DNA of 64,000 bases, from contig NZ_AJYA01000009.1 in NCBI RefSeq assembly GCF_000265075.1, positions 17,757 through 81,756 on the forward strand, written 5' to 3'. Position numbers and translations under genes: made by a program. A model generated the notes under the pieces. The model worked only from the letters and a program-made list of their open reading frames with translations, ran no database searches and was not told where the DNA came from. Each line of letters starts with the position of its first letter. Positions within the stretch are counted from its first letter, which is position 1. Positions 40,647-50,198 of the stretch are shown here, piece by piece. Origin of the DNA: Nitritalea halalkaliphila LW7 (GTDB taxonomy: Bacteria > Bacteroidota > Bacteroidia > Cytophagales > Cyclobacteriaceae).

Positions 40647-42373
40647 TTATACCTCCTCTTCTGGACGAAAACGATAGCTACGCGGATAAGGAAAGACATG
40701 CAAGAGCTCCCCACGGCGGATGCGCTGCTGGATGTCGATCCAGTATTCGGGGTCGAAAAGCCGGGCATGATAGGTAATAAAATGCTGGCGCACATCGGCT
40801 CGCCCGATCATAAAGCGCTTAAAATCCTCAGGAAAGACATCGTTCGGTGCGATCTCGTACCAGGGCTCTGAGGCATAAATCTGTTCGTAGGTCTGCGGCT
40901 TCGGCTTCCAGCGGAAATTCATATCCGTTAAAAATTCGATTTCATCGTAGTCATAAAATACGACGCGCCGCTGTCGGGTAACCCCAAAATTCTTCGTCAT
41001 CATATCGCCAGGGAAGATATTGGCCTTGGCCAGCTGAATAATCGCCAGTCCGTACTCTTCCACGGCATGCTTGGCCTCTGCATGCGAGCAGGTTTCCAGA
41101 TAAATGTTCAGCGGCGTCATCCTACGCTCGGTGTAGAGATGCTGAATGATCAGCTCTTTGTCCGTGAAGGACAAAAGGGAATTCGTGCTCCGCCGTAACT
41201 CCTCTAAAAGCTCAGGAGAGATCCGATCTAGAGGAAAGTGGAAAGATTCGAACTCATGGGTGTCCGCCATCCTGCCCACCCGATCATGGCGCGAAACCAA
41301 GACATACTTGTCCTTCACCTCCTGCCGTGTCATGCTCTTTGGGGGGTCGAAGTAGTCCTTTATCAACTTAAACACAATATTATAGGAAGGTAGCGTAAAA
41401 ACGGTCATGACCATGCCTTTGATGCCCGGGCTAAGATAAACTGATCCTTACTTTGCTCCAGATGCCCGATAAAATCCCGATAAAACTCGGTTTTCCCATG
41501 CTTGTTAAAGCCAATGGCATTATACAGCTCATGAATTTTTTTATGGTTGATGACAGCTAAAAGAAAGCTGATCATCTGGGAGGGAATGGCTGTTTCCACC
41601 ATGAAATAGCTGCGCGTGTAGCTAAATAGTCCACTCATCAGGTTTTTCTCGAAAATGAGGGTGTCCACATAAATGCCGCGCGGCCCATGCATAAAGGGAA
41701 TGACGAAGGGCATCCATTTTTCTCCCACGAAGGTTCTGCCGATGAGGTAGGCGGCCTTATTTCGATAGAAAACGGACTTGAGCACCTGGGTGATGGTCCG
41801 CTCATCGGGCTTGTAGCGGGTGAGCACGATGCTGCGGACGGCTTGTACGAGGTACTGTACATCTGCCTCTTTATCCAAATAGGGGGCCTCGAAGTCGAAG
41901 TCCTCCACGATTTTCCGCATGATCTTCTGTAAGCCCCAGCGAGGGGGATAGGTGTGGTATAAGGTTTCCTGCGGGTGGATGTCACAGGTGTCATAGCCCT
42001 CATGGACAAACATAATTTCCTCATCCACAGCGGTGTCAGGTACGGTTTTACGTACCACAGAATTAAAAAAGGATTCAGCCAGCTCCTTATCCTTTCGGGT
42101 GGTGATTTCCCAGGCAAAATTCGCCTTAACCTCCCGCCACAGCTGCCGCTGCCCGATTTCCTCCCTCAGCACACCTTTAATCAGGATGCGCGTGGCATTT
42201 ACCTCATATTTATAGAGCCGAAGTCGGCGCTTGTGAACCTGCTGCATGCCTGTCCAGTCCCTGTTTTTAAAGTACTTCGGGGCGTAGCTTGTCAACTCAT
42301 TAAAGGTGCTGATGTAGGAAATATACCCTTCCAGCATCAGGCCCACCACACGGCTTACCTGTTGTGCACTCAT
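40647..42373 (-). CDS. aceK: Isocitrate dehydrogenase kinase/phosphatase, frameshifted
   Basis: About 576 residues. The bifunctional enzyme phosphorylates isocitrate dehydrogenase and so diverts isocitrate into the glyoxylate shunt, reversing this when carbon is rich. Recognised by MVMTVFTLPSYNIVFKLIKD, the MTKNFGVTRQRRVVFYDYDE segment and WKPKPQTYEQIYASEPWY. One shift lies at about 41410 between QFILARA and G-KGMVM. It overlaps the preceding regulator by four bases, so both are made from one transcript and lie divergent to the shunt enzymes aceB and aceA. Confidence 0.92.
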
Positions 42374-43836
42374 AGCATCTGTTTTTTCAGTCGCTCCATG
42401 GCCTGTCTTTTGGCTTCTTTGCGCTGGGCTTCGAGTAAAAATTTAGGCGCTGCTACCCGCACTTCACAGTTTTCCACTGGGCAGCGCTGGCAGGTCGTTC
42501 CCACGTAGCGGAGCGGAATATTTTGGTCGTTATGAAATTTGACTTTGCGCTTGAAAAGTGCATTGGCCTTCAGGCCAAAGGAAATGCTTACGTGCTCCTT
42601 CGCATTCATGCCCGCCCGATAGGCGATCGCAAAGACAAAGTAGGAGTCCCCATCCGGATAAAAGGAGAACTGTCCCTTGCCCACGACCCGTTCTCCGGAG
42701 CGCTCGAAATCATCAAAAATGGTGGCAGACACCCAGCGGCGGCAGTAGTCTTCCTGACCCTTCGAGGCATGGGGATGATGGATGCCCGTGAGGTGCAGCT
42801 CCTTATTTAAGGAAAAGTTCTTCGTTTCCGTATTTTTACTAATACGTAGAAAAAAGAGCTCCTTGAGTCCGAAATGCTTGGGCAGCACATTCGTCAGACG
42901 ATAAATAAGTGTTTCTGGGGTGACGGTGTACTTTTCGATCAGCTGCAGCAAGCGGCTCGCTTCCAGTGTGGGCTGGTAGAGAAAGTGCTCCAAGTCTTTT
43001 ACGAAGCCTTTTTCTGGGATCAAGAGTGCGCAGGAGAAGTAGCTCGCTTTAAAGTGGTTCAGGACTTCTTCGAAGGAGTGCACGCTCACCCAAGAGTAGC
43101 TCAGTGGGCGGTTTTCCAAAGATAAAAAGCAGTGCCCCAGCTCGCGGCCGAGGGTGAAGAGCTTTTGATTTTCCGTCAGGTTCCTGTTGAAAAGCAGGCG
43201 TGGAGCCTTGCCCGGCAGTACGATGGAGCGCAGCCCTTTTAGTTCGGGATCTTCGTCGAAGTCGTAAGCGTCGATCTGGTACTGATAGGCTGTTTCGAGA
43301 ATTTCCTCCAGGCGCTGCACGCTGGGCTTCTCGAGGCCAAATTGTTTTTTTAGTTTTTCCGCGGCTTGTTCGAGGTCCGGGAAGTAATTATCATGCATCT
43401 CCTGATAAGCGCGTAGGGCAGAGAGGAAAAACTCCTCCTTGCTGATGTCATAGGCGCGGCTGATGTCCATGAGGGTGATGATGAAGGCATTCAGCTTGGA
43501 AGGGGCATCGGAGAGCAGTTCGATAAAGGTGGCCACGTCGATACCGAAGATGTCGAGCGGTAGCTCACTTAAGATGTCTGACTGCAGCAGATCCGATATG
43601 GTCTTCATCTTGTCATCGAGCTGCAGGGAGACCAAATAGTCGTAGCTAACCTGCAGGGCCTCGGCTAGTTTAAAAATTTTATCTGCCTTCGGATATTTTT
43701 TCGACTTCTCGATTTCATTTAAATAGGAGATGGAGATGCCTGATTTTTCGGATAACTCCTGGAGGGATAAGTGCTTATCTTTTCTTAACTGCTTGATCTT
43801 CAAGCCAAAAATTATGCGTATGTGTTCTTCTTTCAC
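42370..43836 (-). CDS. RamB/ScfR-type transcriptional regulator
   Basis: 488 residues, intact. N-terminal XRE-type helix-turn-helix (LKIKQLRKDKHLSLQELSEKSGISISYLNEIE), then an ImmA/IrrE-like domain with LGRELGHCFL, then the short-chain fatty acyl regulator domain (PF09856) and a C-terminal cysteine cluster (CQRCPVENC). RamB proteins control aceA, aceB and acetate activation in actinobacteria. The divergent position to aceBA and overlap with aceK make the same job likely here. The peptidase-like histidine motif has arginine where HExxH has its first histidine, so it is probably not catalytic. Confidence 0.88.
   Translation of the reverse strand: MKEEHIRIIFGLKIKQLRKDKHLSLQELSEKSGISISYLNEIEKSKKYPKADKIFKLAEALQVSYDYLVSLQLDDKMKTISDLLQSDILSELPLDIFGIDVATFIELLSDAPSKLNAFIITLMDISRAYDISKEEFFLSALRAYQEMHDNYFPDLEQAAEKLKKQFGLEKPSVQRLEEILETAYQYQIDAYDFDEDPELKGLRSIVLPGKAPRLLFNRNLTENQKLFTLGRELGHCFLSLENRPLSYSWVSVHSFEEVLNHFKASYFSCALLIPEKGFVKDLEHFLYQPTLEASRLLQLIEKYTVTPETLIYRLTNVLPKHFGLKELFFLRISKNTETKNFSLNKELHLTGIHHPHASKGQEDYCRRWVSATIFDDFERSGERVVGKGQFSFYPDGDSYFVFAIAYRAGMNAKEHVSISFGLKANALFKRKVKFHNDQNIPLRYVGTTCQRCPVENCEVRVAAPKFLLEAQRKEAKRQAMERLKKQML
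42563..42578. repeat. TTG-GC mini-hairpin inside regulator gene
   Basis: Stem TTGGCCT / AGGCCAA with a two-base gap, in the C-terminal coding part. Confidence 0.55.
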
Positions 43837-44004
43837 GTTCGGGTGGGTTTTATTCGTAGACGAATATACGGAATTTATCCGTTTTTACACACTTAGCAAA
43901 AATCGGTAATTAAAGTTTTTTTCATAAAAAGCGAAATTTCGCTTGCATATCTAAATTCGTCTTTTTACCTTTAACACATCAAATCACACAAACGCACAGC
44001 AATC
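43837..44004. promoter_or_regulatory. Divergent regulator/aceB control region with palindromes
   Basis: The 168-base gap between the divergent regulator and aceB holds the inverted repeat TATTCGTAGACGAATA (43851-43866), ACGGA-5-TCCGT (43868-43882), ACTTAGCAAA (43891-43900), which resembles the RamB consensus I recall (about AACTTTGCAAA), and the perfect 16-base palindrome AAGCGAAATTTCGCTT (43929-43944). TAAATTCG at 43952-43959 is a possible -7 element for aceB. They are probable operator sites for the RamB-like protein, possibly autoregulatory. Confidence 0.6.
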
Positions 44005-45611
44005 ATGACCATACCCGTTTCAGACACTTTAAAGCTCAAAGTTTTAGGTGAAATCCGAGAGGAATACAGGAAGATTTTGACGCCGGAGGCCCTGGAGTTT
44101 CTGGCATTTTTAGAGCTCAAGTTTCGTGAGAAGCGCTACTCTATTTTAGTGAAACGTCAGCGTACCCAGGAAAAAATCGACCAAGGTCAGCTCGCGGAGG
44201 TTTTAGCTGAGCTTCCTAAGCCGGAAGGCGACTGGAAAGTAGCGGAGGGCCCTTCGGACTTACAGGATCGCCGCTGCGAAATCACAGGGCCTGTGGACAG
44301 AAAGATGGTTATTAACGCACTAAACTCAGGTGCTAAGGTATTTATGGCGGATTTTGAAGACGCCTCTTCTCCTAGCTGGCATAACCTGATGTCGGGCCAA
44401 GTTAATCTTTTCGATGCTATCCGCCGGCAGATTGATTTTACAGCGCCTAACGGCAAAACATACGCACTAGCAGAGGAAATCGCTACCTTAAAAGTTCGCC
44501 CACGTGGCTGGCATCTAGAAGAAAAACACATGACGCTGAACGGCGAGCCCCTCAGCGGTTCCTTAGTGGACTTTGGTCTATTTTTCTTCCATAACGCACA
44601 GGAATTACTTTCCCGTGGTTCAGGCCCCTATTTCTACTTGCCTAAGCTAGAAAGTGCACTGGAAGCCAAGTTATGGAATGAAGTTTTTATCGCAGCACAG
44701 GATTATATCGGCATCCCGCAGAAGACCATTAAAAGTACTGTTTTAATCGAGACAATCTTCGCAGCACTACAGATGGACGGGATCTTGTACGAGTTGAAAG
44801 AGCATATCGTGGCGCTTAATGCAGGTCGCTGGGATTACATCTTCTCGGTGATTAAGAAGTTCAGAAACGATCCCAACTTCCTACTCCCGGATCGTATGCA
44901 GGTGAGCATGACGGTTCCCTTTATGAAGCTTATGCCAGCCTGTTAGTGGAAATTTGCCACAAGCGTGGTGCCCATGCTATCGGCGGAATGTCCGCTTTTA
45001 TCCCTGCGAAGGATGAAGCTACCAACCAGCAGGCACGTGCGAAAGTGCGGGCTGACAAAGAAAATGAAGCTAAGCTAGGCTATGACGGCACTTGGGTCGC
45101 ACATCCTTTCCTGGTAGATATCGCGAAAGAAGTGTTTACGGCGGCCTTTGACGAAGGTCAGGTCAACCAAAAAAATAAGCCGGTGCCGCAGACAGGCGTG
45201 CGCCAGGAGGATCTCCTCGATGTGCGTATTCCCGGCAGTACGATTACCGAGATGGGTGTTAGGACGAACATTAACGTGGGAATCCTGTACGTAGAAAGTT
45301 GGCTGTCCGGGGTGGGGGCAGCCGCTCTCTACAACCTGATGGAGGATGCGGCTACGGCGGAGATCAGCCGTGCACAGCTTTGGCAGTGGATCAAGCTGGG
45401 CGCCAAAATGGACGATGGGCGTACCATCACTAAAGAGCTTTACATGACACTTAAAGAGCAGGAGATGGAAAAAGTACGTCAGTTACTTGGTCCGGAGCGC
45501 AGCCAAGGCGAGGCACTGAAGCAAGCTTCCCAATTAATGGATAAGCTCGTACTGGGCAGCACCTTCATCGAGTTCCTCACTTTGCCGGCTTACGGCCTAC
45601 TAGAAAATTAA
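44005..45611 (+). CDS. aceB: Malate synthase A, frameshifted
   Basis: About 535 residues. Condenses glyoxylate and acetyl-CoA to malate, second step of the glyoxylate shunt. Recognised by [49 protein letters not shown], and [19 protein letters not shown] with [21 protein letters not shown] shift near 44925 separates SMTVPFM from [13 protein letters not shown]. It lies 37 bases before aceA, forming an aceBA operon that is divergent from the RamB-like regulator. Confidence 0.95.
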
Positions 45612-45648
45612 GAAAACCTTTCACATTTATATCATAACCATTAGTAAC

Positions 45649-46926
45649 ATGAAAAATTCAGCAGAAAGAGCGCAGGCGATCCGCAAAGATTGGGAAACAA
45701 ATCCAAGATGGGAGGGCGTTTCACGTCCTTATACAGCGGAGGAAGTCGTTAAGCTTCAAGGAAGCTTTACCATCGATCATTCTATCGCACGTATGGGCGC
45801 GAACAGACTTTGGGACAAATTAACGAGTCAGCCTTTTATCGCGGGTCTCGGTGCACTTACAGGAAATCAGGCGGTTCAGGAAGTACAGGCAGGCTTAGAG
45901 GCTATCTACCTAAGCGGCTGGCAGGTGGCTGCCGATGCCAACTTGGCCGGACATATGTACCCAGATCAAAGCTTATACCCAGCAGATTCAGTTCCTGCAG
46001 TGGTGAAGCGTATCAATAATGCCCTTTTACGCGCTGACCAGATTCAGTCCGTGAGCGGTCAGGGTGACTTGCACTACCTCGTGCCGATCGTAGCAGATGC
46101 AGAAGCCGGTTTTGGGGGCAACTTGAACGCCTTCGAGCTGATGAAAATGATGATCGAGTCAGGTGCCTCAGGTGTTCACTTCGAAGATCAGCTTTCTTCT
46201 GCTAAGAAATGTGGCCACCTAGGTGGCAAAGTGTTGGTGCCGACGCAGGAAGCCATCAACAAGCTTGTTGCGGCGCGCTTAGCCACAGACGTATGTGGTG
46301 TGCCGACCGTACTCATCGCTAGAACGGATGCAGACGCGGCTAATTTGCTTACATCGGATATCGATGAGCGTGACCATAAGTTTATCTCCGGACCACGTAC
46401 GGCTGAAGGATTCTACCACGTGAAAAATGGTATCGAGCAAGGTATCGACAGAGCGATTTCTTATGCTCCGTATGCAGACTTAATCTGGATGGAAACGTCT
46501 AACCCAGATTTAGGGTATGCGCGTGAGTTCGCGCAAGCAGTTCACGAAAAATATCCAGGTAAAATGCTGGCCTATAACTGCTCTCCATCTTTCAACTGGG
46601 CAGCGCACTTATCCCGTGAAGAAATGCTTACCTTCCGCGAGAACTTAGCAGAGCTTGGCTACCGCTTCCAGTTCATCACATTGGCAGGCTTCCACGCCTT
46701 GAATACGTCTATGTTCGAGTTATCGAAAGCGTATAAAGAGCGCGGCATGGCAGGATACTCCGAGCTTCAGGAGCGTGAGTTCGCGCTACAGAAGGATGGA
46801 TTCAAAGCAGTGAAGCACCAGGCTTCGTAGGAACAGGTTATTTCGATGCAGTACAAGAGATCGTAACTGCCGGAACAGCTTCCACTACAGCCATGAAAGA
46901 CTCTACTGAGACGCCAGCAGTTTTAA
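45649..46926 (+). CDS. aceA: Isocitrate lyase, frameshifted near C-terminus
   Basis: About 425 residues; splits isocitrate into succinate and glyoxylate. Conserved: [28 protein letters not shown], the catalytic [14 protein letters not shown], and [16 protein letters not shown]. The open frame stops at 46830, but shifting near 46815-46825 recovers [20 protein letters not shown] and [10 protein letters not shown] further shift would give the classical QQF end at 46926; without it the frame runs on past the normal family length, so 46926 is preferred. Confidence 0.95.
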
Positions 46927-47292
46927 GCAAAATAAAATTTTCGCAATCGATTGTTTGCGCGATTAGAAAACATTTTATACCTTTCCGAAGTGTTATTCAT
47001 CAGATGAATATCCACAAATAGGTTTAATAGGTTTGAGAGATGAGAAAGTCCATTTCTGTTCCAAATCGCAGGGTTTTATCGTCGGGATTTTGTTTCGCAC
47101 CCGATGAAGTGAGGCCCTCGAATAAAGGTTGAAGGTACTTTCGATATAAAAAGGAGAACGTGATGCGTTCTCCTTTTTACGTTTGGTGGGGCCTTGCACC
47201 GAAGGGAGTGGAAAAATGCGTAAAATTCAAACTAAACTTCGCGTATCCTAGACTTTTTTTATTGTACATTTAAATCGTTATCCGCCTGCACT
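46927..47292. other. Intergenic region after aceA
   Basis: About 366 bases without a convincing gene. The only clear element is the terminator at 47148-47178. The region between 46930 and 47140 holds no repeat or dyad that I can see. Confidence 0.5.
47148..47178. terminator. Bidirectional terminator
   Basis: Perfect 13-base stem AAAAAGGAGAACG / CGTTCTCCTTTTT with a TGATG loop, about 220 bases after aceA. Confidence 0.9.
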
Positions 47293-47955
47293 ATGAAGAC
47301 CAACTTTTATTCTTTTTTCGTTTTGCTTTCTGTCTTTATCGCTTGTTCTTCCGCGTCAGAAGAAGGAGCCAGCAGTGGAGGAGCTGCCACAGAGCCAGAA
47401 GTAGATGTAGCGACACGCTTAGAGCTGGGACTACAGGCTCAGCCGCGGTGGATGGGGTTTTGGAAGGAAGCCCTTCCCAGCTTTCAGGTGAGTGATTTTC
47501 AGGTTGCCGGCACCCTGCCCATGGAGGACGTGAGCTTTCCAGAGAAAAACCCGATTAATGCACGCCACCCTTTAGCTGCACACCAGATACGGCACCCCGA
47601 GGGAGAAGGTGTCGTGGATATTTACAGCCAAAAGCTGGCCCTGATCGAAGAGGGGCGCTTGTTACTAAACCCTGACTCCGAAATCATCTTTTATAAGCGC
47701 GATGGCATGCGTGAGCGACTCCTCTTTTTAGGCCCATCAGCCAGTATCGAGGAGGCTGAGTGGCTGGATCGCGAGTGTCTACTCGTTCTCGGTAGTATGG
47801 AGGAAGAAGAGGGGTACCGCCCGATGGTCTGGCTAATCTTTCCTTTCGAAGGTGAAATCCAGCTGTATCGCCACCAACAAATCGCCCCTGAGCTCGTTAG
47901 ATATGCATATCTAAAAGAGAAATTTCAGGATCAAATCGAAGAGCGTGCGTTTTAG
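47293..47955 (+). CDS. Hypothetical lipoprotein
   Basis: 220 residues with a signal and lipobox (VLLSVFIAC) and then a serine-glycine-rich linker. The remaining region includes an aromatic-rich segment (RWMGFWKEALP) and acidic strands (PMVWLIFPFEGEIQLYRH). I do not recognise the family. It overlaps the Nudix gene by 11 bases. Confidence 0.6.
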   Translation: MKTNFYSFFVLLSVFIACSSASEEGASSGGAATEPEVDVATRLELGLQAQPRWMGFWKEALPSFQVSDFQVAGTLPMEDVSFPEKNPINARHPLAAHQIRHPEGEGVVDIYSQKLALIEEGRLLLNPDSEIIFYKRDGMRERLLFLGPSASIEEAEWLDRECLLVLGSMEEEEGYRPMVWLIFPFEGEIQLYRHQQIAPELVRYAYLKEKFQDQIEERAF

Positions 47956-48628
47956 TGAAGTCATTCCCATCTTAGAAGAAAAACTGCAGCAGCCTTTACC
48001 CGGTCTGCAGGGGCATCGGCATATGGCGCCAGAGCCTGTGGATGAGCGCCGTTTCTCACCTGAAATCCCCGAAACCGCCCGGAAAGGAGCTGTCTTGCTT
48101 CTTCTATATCCGGGAGAAAAAGGTTTAGCCACCTTCCCTTTCATCAAGCGCCCTCCCTATGATGGCGTGCATGGGGGGCAGATCGCTCTGCCTGGCGGCA
48201 AATGGGAAGACGAGGATAAGGACTTTGGCGCGACAGCGCTACGTGAAACCGAAGAAGAAATCGGCGTGCAGCGCGAACGCATCACCCTGCTCGGCAGTCT
48301 CACCCGCCTGTATATTCCGCCCAGTAATTTCGTAGTCTTTCCGTATATCGGCTTTGTCGAGGAGCAGCCTTCCTTTTCTCCCGATCCGAAAGAAGTGGAT
48401 CGCCTTATTCCCTGTGCTTTTTCTGCACTATTCGCTCCCGAAGCTATCCAAGTAGGAAATGTGCGCGTACGCGATCGCTATGCCCTGCGGACGCCCTACT
48501 ACGCCGTCGAAAATGAGATGGTTTGGGGAGCTACCGCCATGATTCTTTCGGAATTGCAGCAACTTTGGCAGGCGCCTGAGCGCAGCTTTTTGGACTTTCA
48601 GGCCGAATGTGTTAATTATGCAGTCTAA
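47945..48628 (+). CDS. CoA-type Nudix hydrolase
   Basis: 227 residues. The CoA-pyrophosphatase signature (FIKRPPYDGVHGGQIALPGG) precedes the Nudix box GGKWEDEDKDFGATALRETE plus EEIG. Such enzymes cleave CoA or its derivatives to phosphopantetheine and 3',5'-ADP. Start is GTG 47945, the only in-frame start ahead of the domain; it overlaps the preceding lipoprotein stop, which suggests coupling. Confidence 0.85.
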   Translation: MRFSEVIPILEEKLQQPLPGLQGHRHMAPEPVDERRFSPEIPETARKGAVLLLLYPGEKGLATFPFIKRPPYDGVHGGQIALPGGKWEDEDKDFGATALRETEEEIGVQRERITLLGSLTRLYIPPSNFVVFPYIGFVEEQPSFSPDPKEVDRLIPCAFSALFAPEAIQVGNVRVRDRYALRTPYYAVENEMVWGATAMILSELQQLWQAPERSFLDFQAECVNYAV

Positions 48629-48641
48629 ACCCATTTGCTGT

Positions 48642-49894
48642 ATGCTCGCACAGGCCCCTCTACTTACAAACGACGCCGTAGTCTTAGGTGTATTGATAAC
48701 CATTTTGGCTTTTGTTTTTAGTACCAGCAGCAGCTCCCATCCCTTTTGGAAACGCTTCTACTCCGTGGTACCAGCCATTCTGCTCTGCTACTTTATTCCT
48801 GCGCTCTGTAATAGTTTCGGGCTGATCTCCGGTGAGGAGTCGGGGCTATACTACATGGCGAGCCGCTATCTTTTACCAGCCTCCCTAGTACTTTTAACGC
48901 TCAGCATTGATTTTCAGGGGATATTAAAATTGGGTCCAAAGGCCCTCATCATGTTCTTAGCAGGATCGCTGGGCATCGTGCTGGGCGGGCCACTGGCCTT
49001 GTTTACCTGCTCCTTCTTTTTTCCAGAGCTCCTCGGCGGAGTAGGACCCGATGAACTTTGGCGCGGGCTGGCCACCATCGCGGGTAGCTGGATCGGGGGA
49101 GGAGCGAATCAGACGGCCATGTTAGAGGTCTACGGGGCGAGTACCACGCTTTTTTCCCAGATGATCGCAGTGGATGTTTTGGTGGCCAATGTCTGGATGG
49201 CGGTTATCCTCTATTGGGCGGGGAAACCCGGGAAAATCGACGCGCTCTTTAAAGCGGACAGCAGTGCCATCCAAACGCTACAAGAAAAAGTGGCCGCCTA
49301 TCGCGAAGGGATCATGCGGATGCCTACGCTGCCAGACACAATGAAAATAGCAGGTGTGGGCCTAGGAATTACCGGATTCGCCCATTTGGTGGCTGACTAT
49401 GTCGCGCCTTATATCGGCACCCACTATCCACGACTTTCAGATTTTTCCTTAGACAGCACCTTTTTCTGGATCGTCGTGGTAGCCACCACGGGTGGCCTGG
49501 CGCTGAGTTTTACGAAGGCGCGCAACCTGGAAGGGGCAGGCGCTTCACGCATCGGGTCAGTTTTTCTGTATGTGCTCGTAGCTACGATCGGCATGCAGAT
49601 GGACCTGGGTGCCATCTTCGATAACCCACTTTTCTTTTTAGTAGGGATTTTGTGGATGCTTTTCCACGTGACCATCATGCTACTGGTGGCCTTTTTAATC
49701 AAAGCCCCTTTCTTCTATGTGGCGGTGGGCTCTCAGGCAAATGTTGGCGGTGCTGCTTCAGCTCCTATCGTAGCAGCAGCTTTAACCCGGCACTGGCTCC
49801 CGTAGGAGTATTGATGGCGGTGTTAGGCTATGCGGTGGGTACTTACGGCGCCCTGATCTGCGGCCTCCTCCTGCAGGCTGTCTATAACCTTTAG
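48642..49894 (+). CDS. DUF819 membrane protein, frameshifted
   Basis: About 417 residues with ten or more membrane segments. Conserved DUF819 segments include SWIGGGANQTAMLEVYGAS, VDVLVANVWMAV and VGSQANVGGAASAPIVAAA. A shift near 49795 splits the last helix (APVGVLMAVLGYAVGTYGAL). I placed the start at 48642 to give MLAQAPLLTND, close to the family start. Its function is unsettled; a transporter role is inferred. It lies 13 bases after the Nudix gene. Confidence 0.82.
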
Positions 49895-49917
49895 GTCTTT
49901 TTTAGAGTAAAAAGAGT

Positions 49918-50157
49918 ATGGCGACGTACCGCAAATTTATTTTTGTCTGTAACGGGGGAGACTGTAAAGACGAAGGATGTAAAAAGCTGACCAAAGACCT
50001 CAAGTCCCTCATTCAAACAGACGGTCATAAAGGAAAATATAAAATCATCCGCACCAAGTGCATGGACTTTTGTAAAAGTGCACCCGTGGTGGTCTACAAC
50101 AATGAGGTCTGCAAAAAGGCCGACGTGGAAGCCATACGTAAGAAAATCACGGGCTAA
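49918..50157 (+). CDS. Thioredoxin-like 2Fe-2S ferredoxin domain protein
   Basis: 79 residues. Four cysteines are placed as in thioredoxin-like ferredoxins: VCNGGDCKDEGC near the start and TKCMDFCKSAP later; together they can ligate a 2Fe-2S cluster. Probably a small electron carrier. It lies 23 bases after the DUF819 gene on the same strand. Confidence 0.8.
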   Translation: MATYRKFIFVCNGGDCKDEGCKKLTKDLKSLIQTDGHKGKYKIIRTKCMDFCKSAPVVVYNNEVCKKADVEAIRKKITG

Positions 50158-50198
50158 ATGTTCCCGTGATGCTAGCTGGCGTGCTGCTTTCAACTCCC

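Noticed and set aside
41975..42508. Plus-strand frame of 177 residues opposite aceK
   Set aside because: Antisense of conserved aceK and the regulator end; no independent support.
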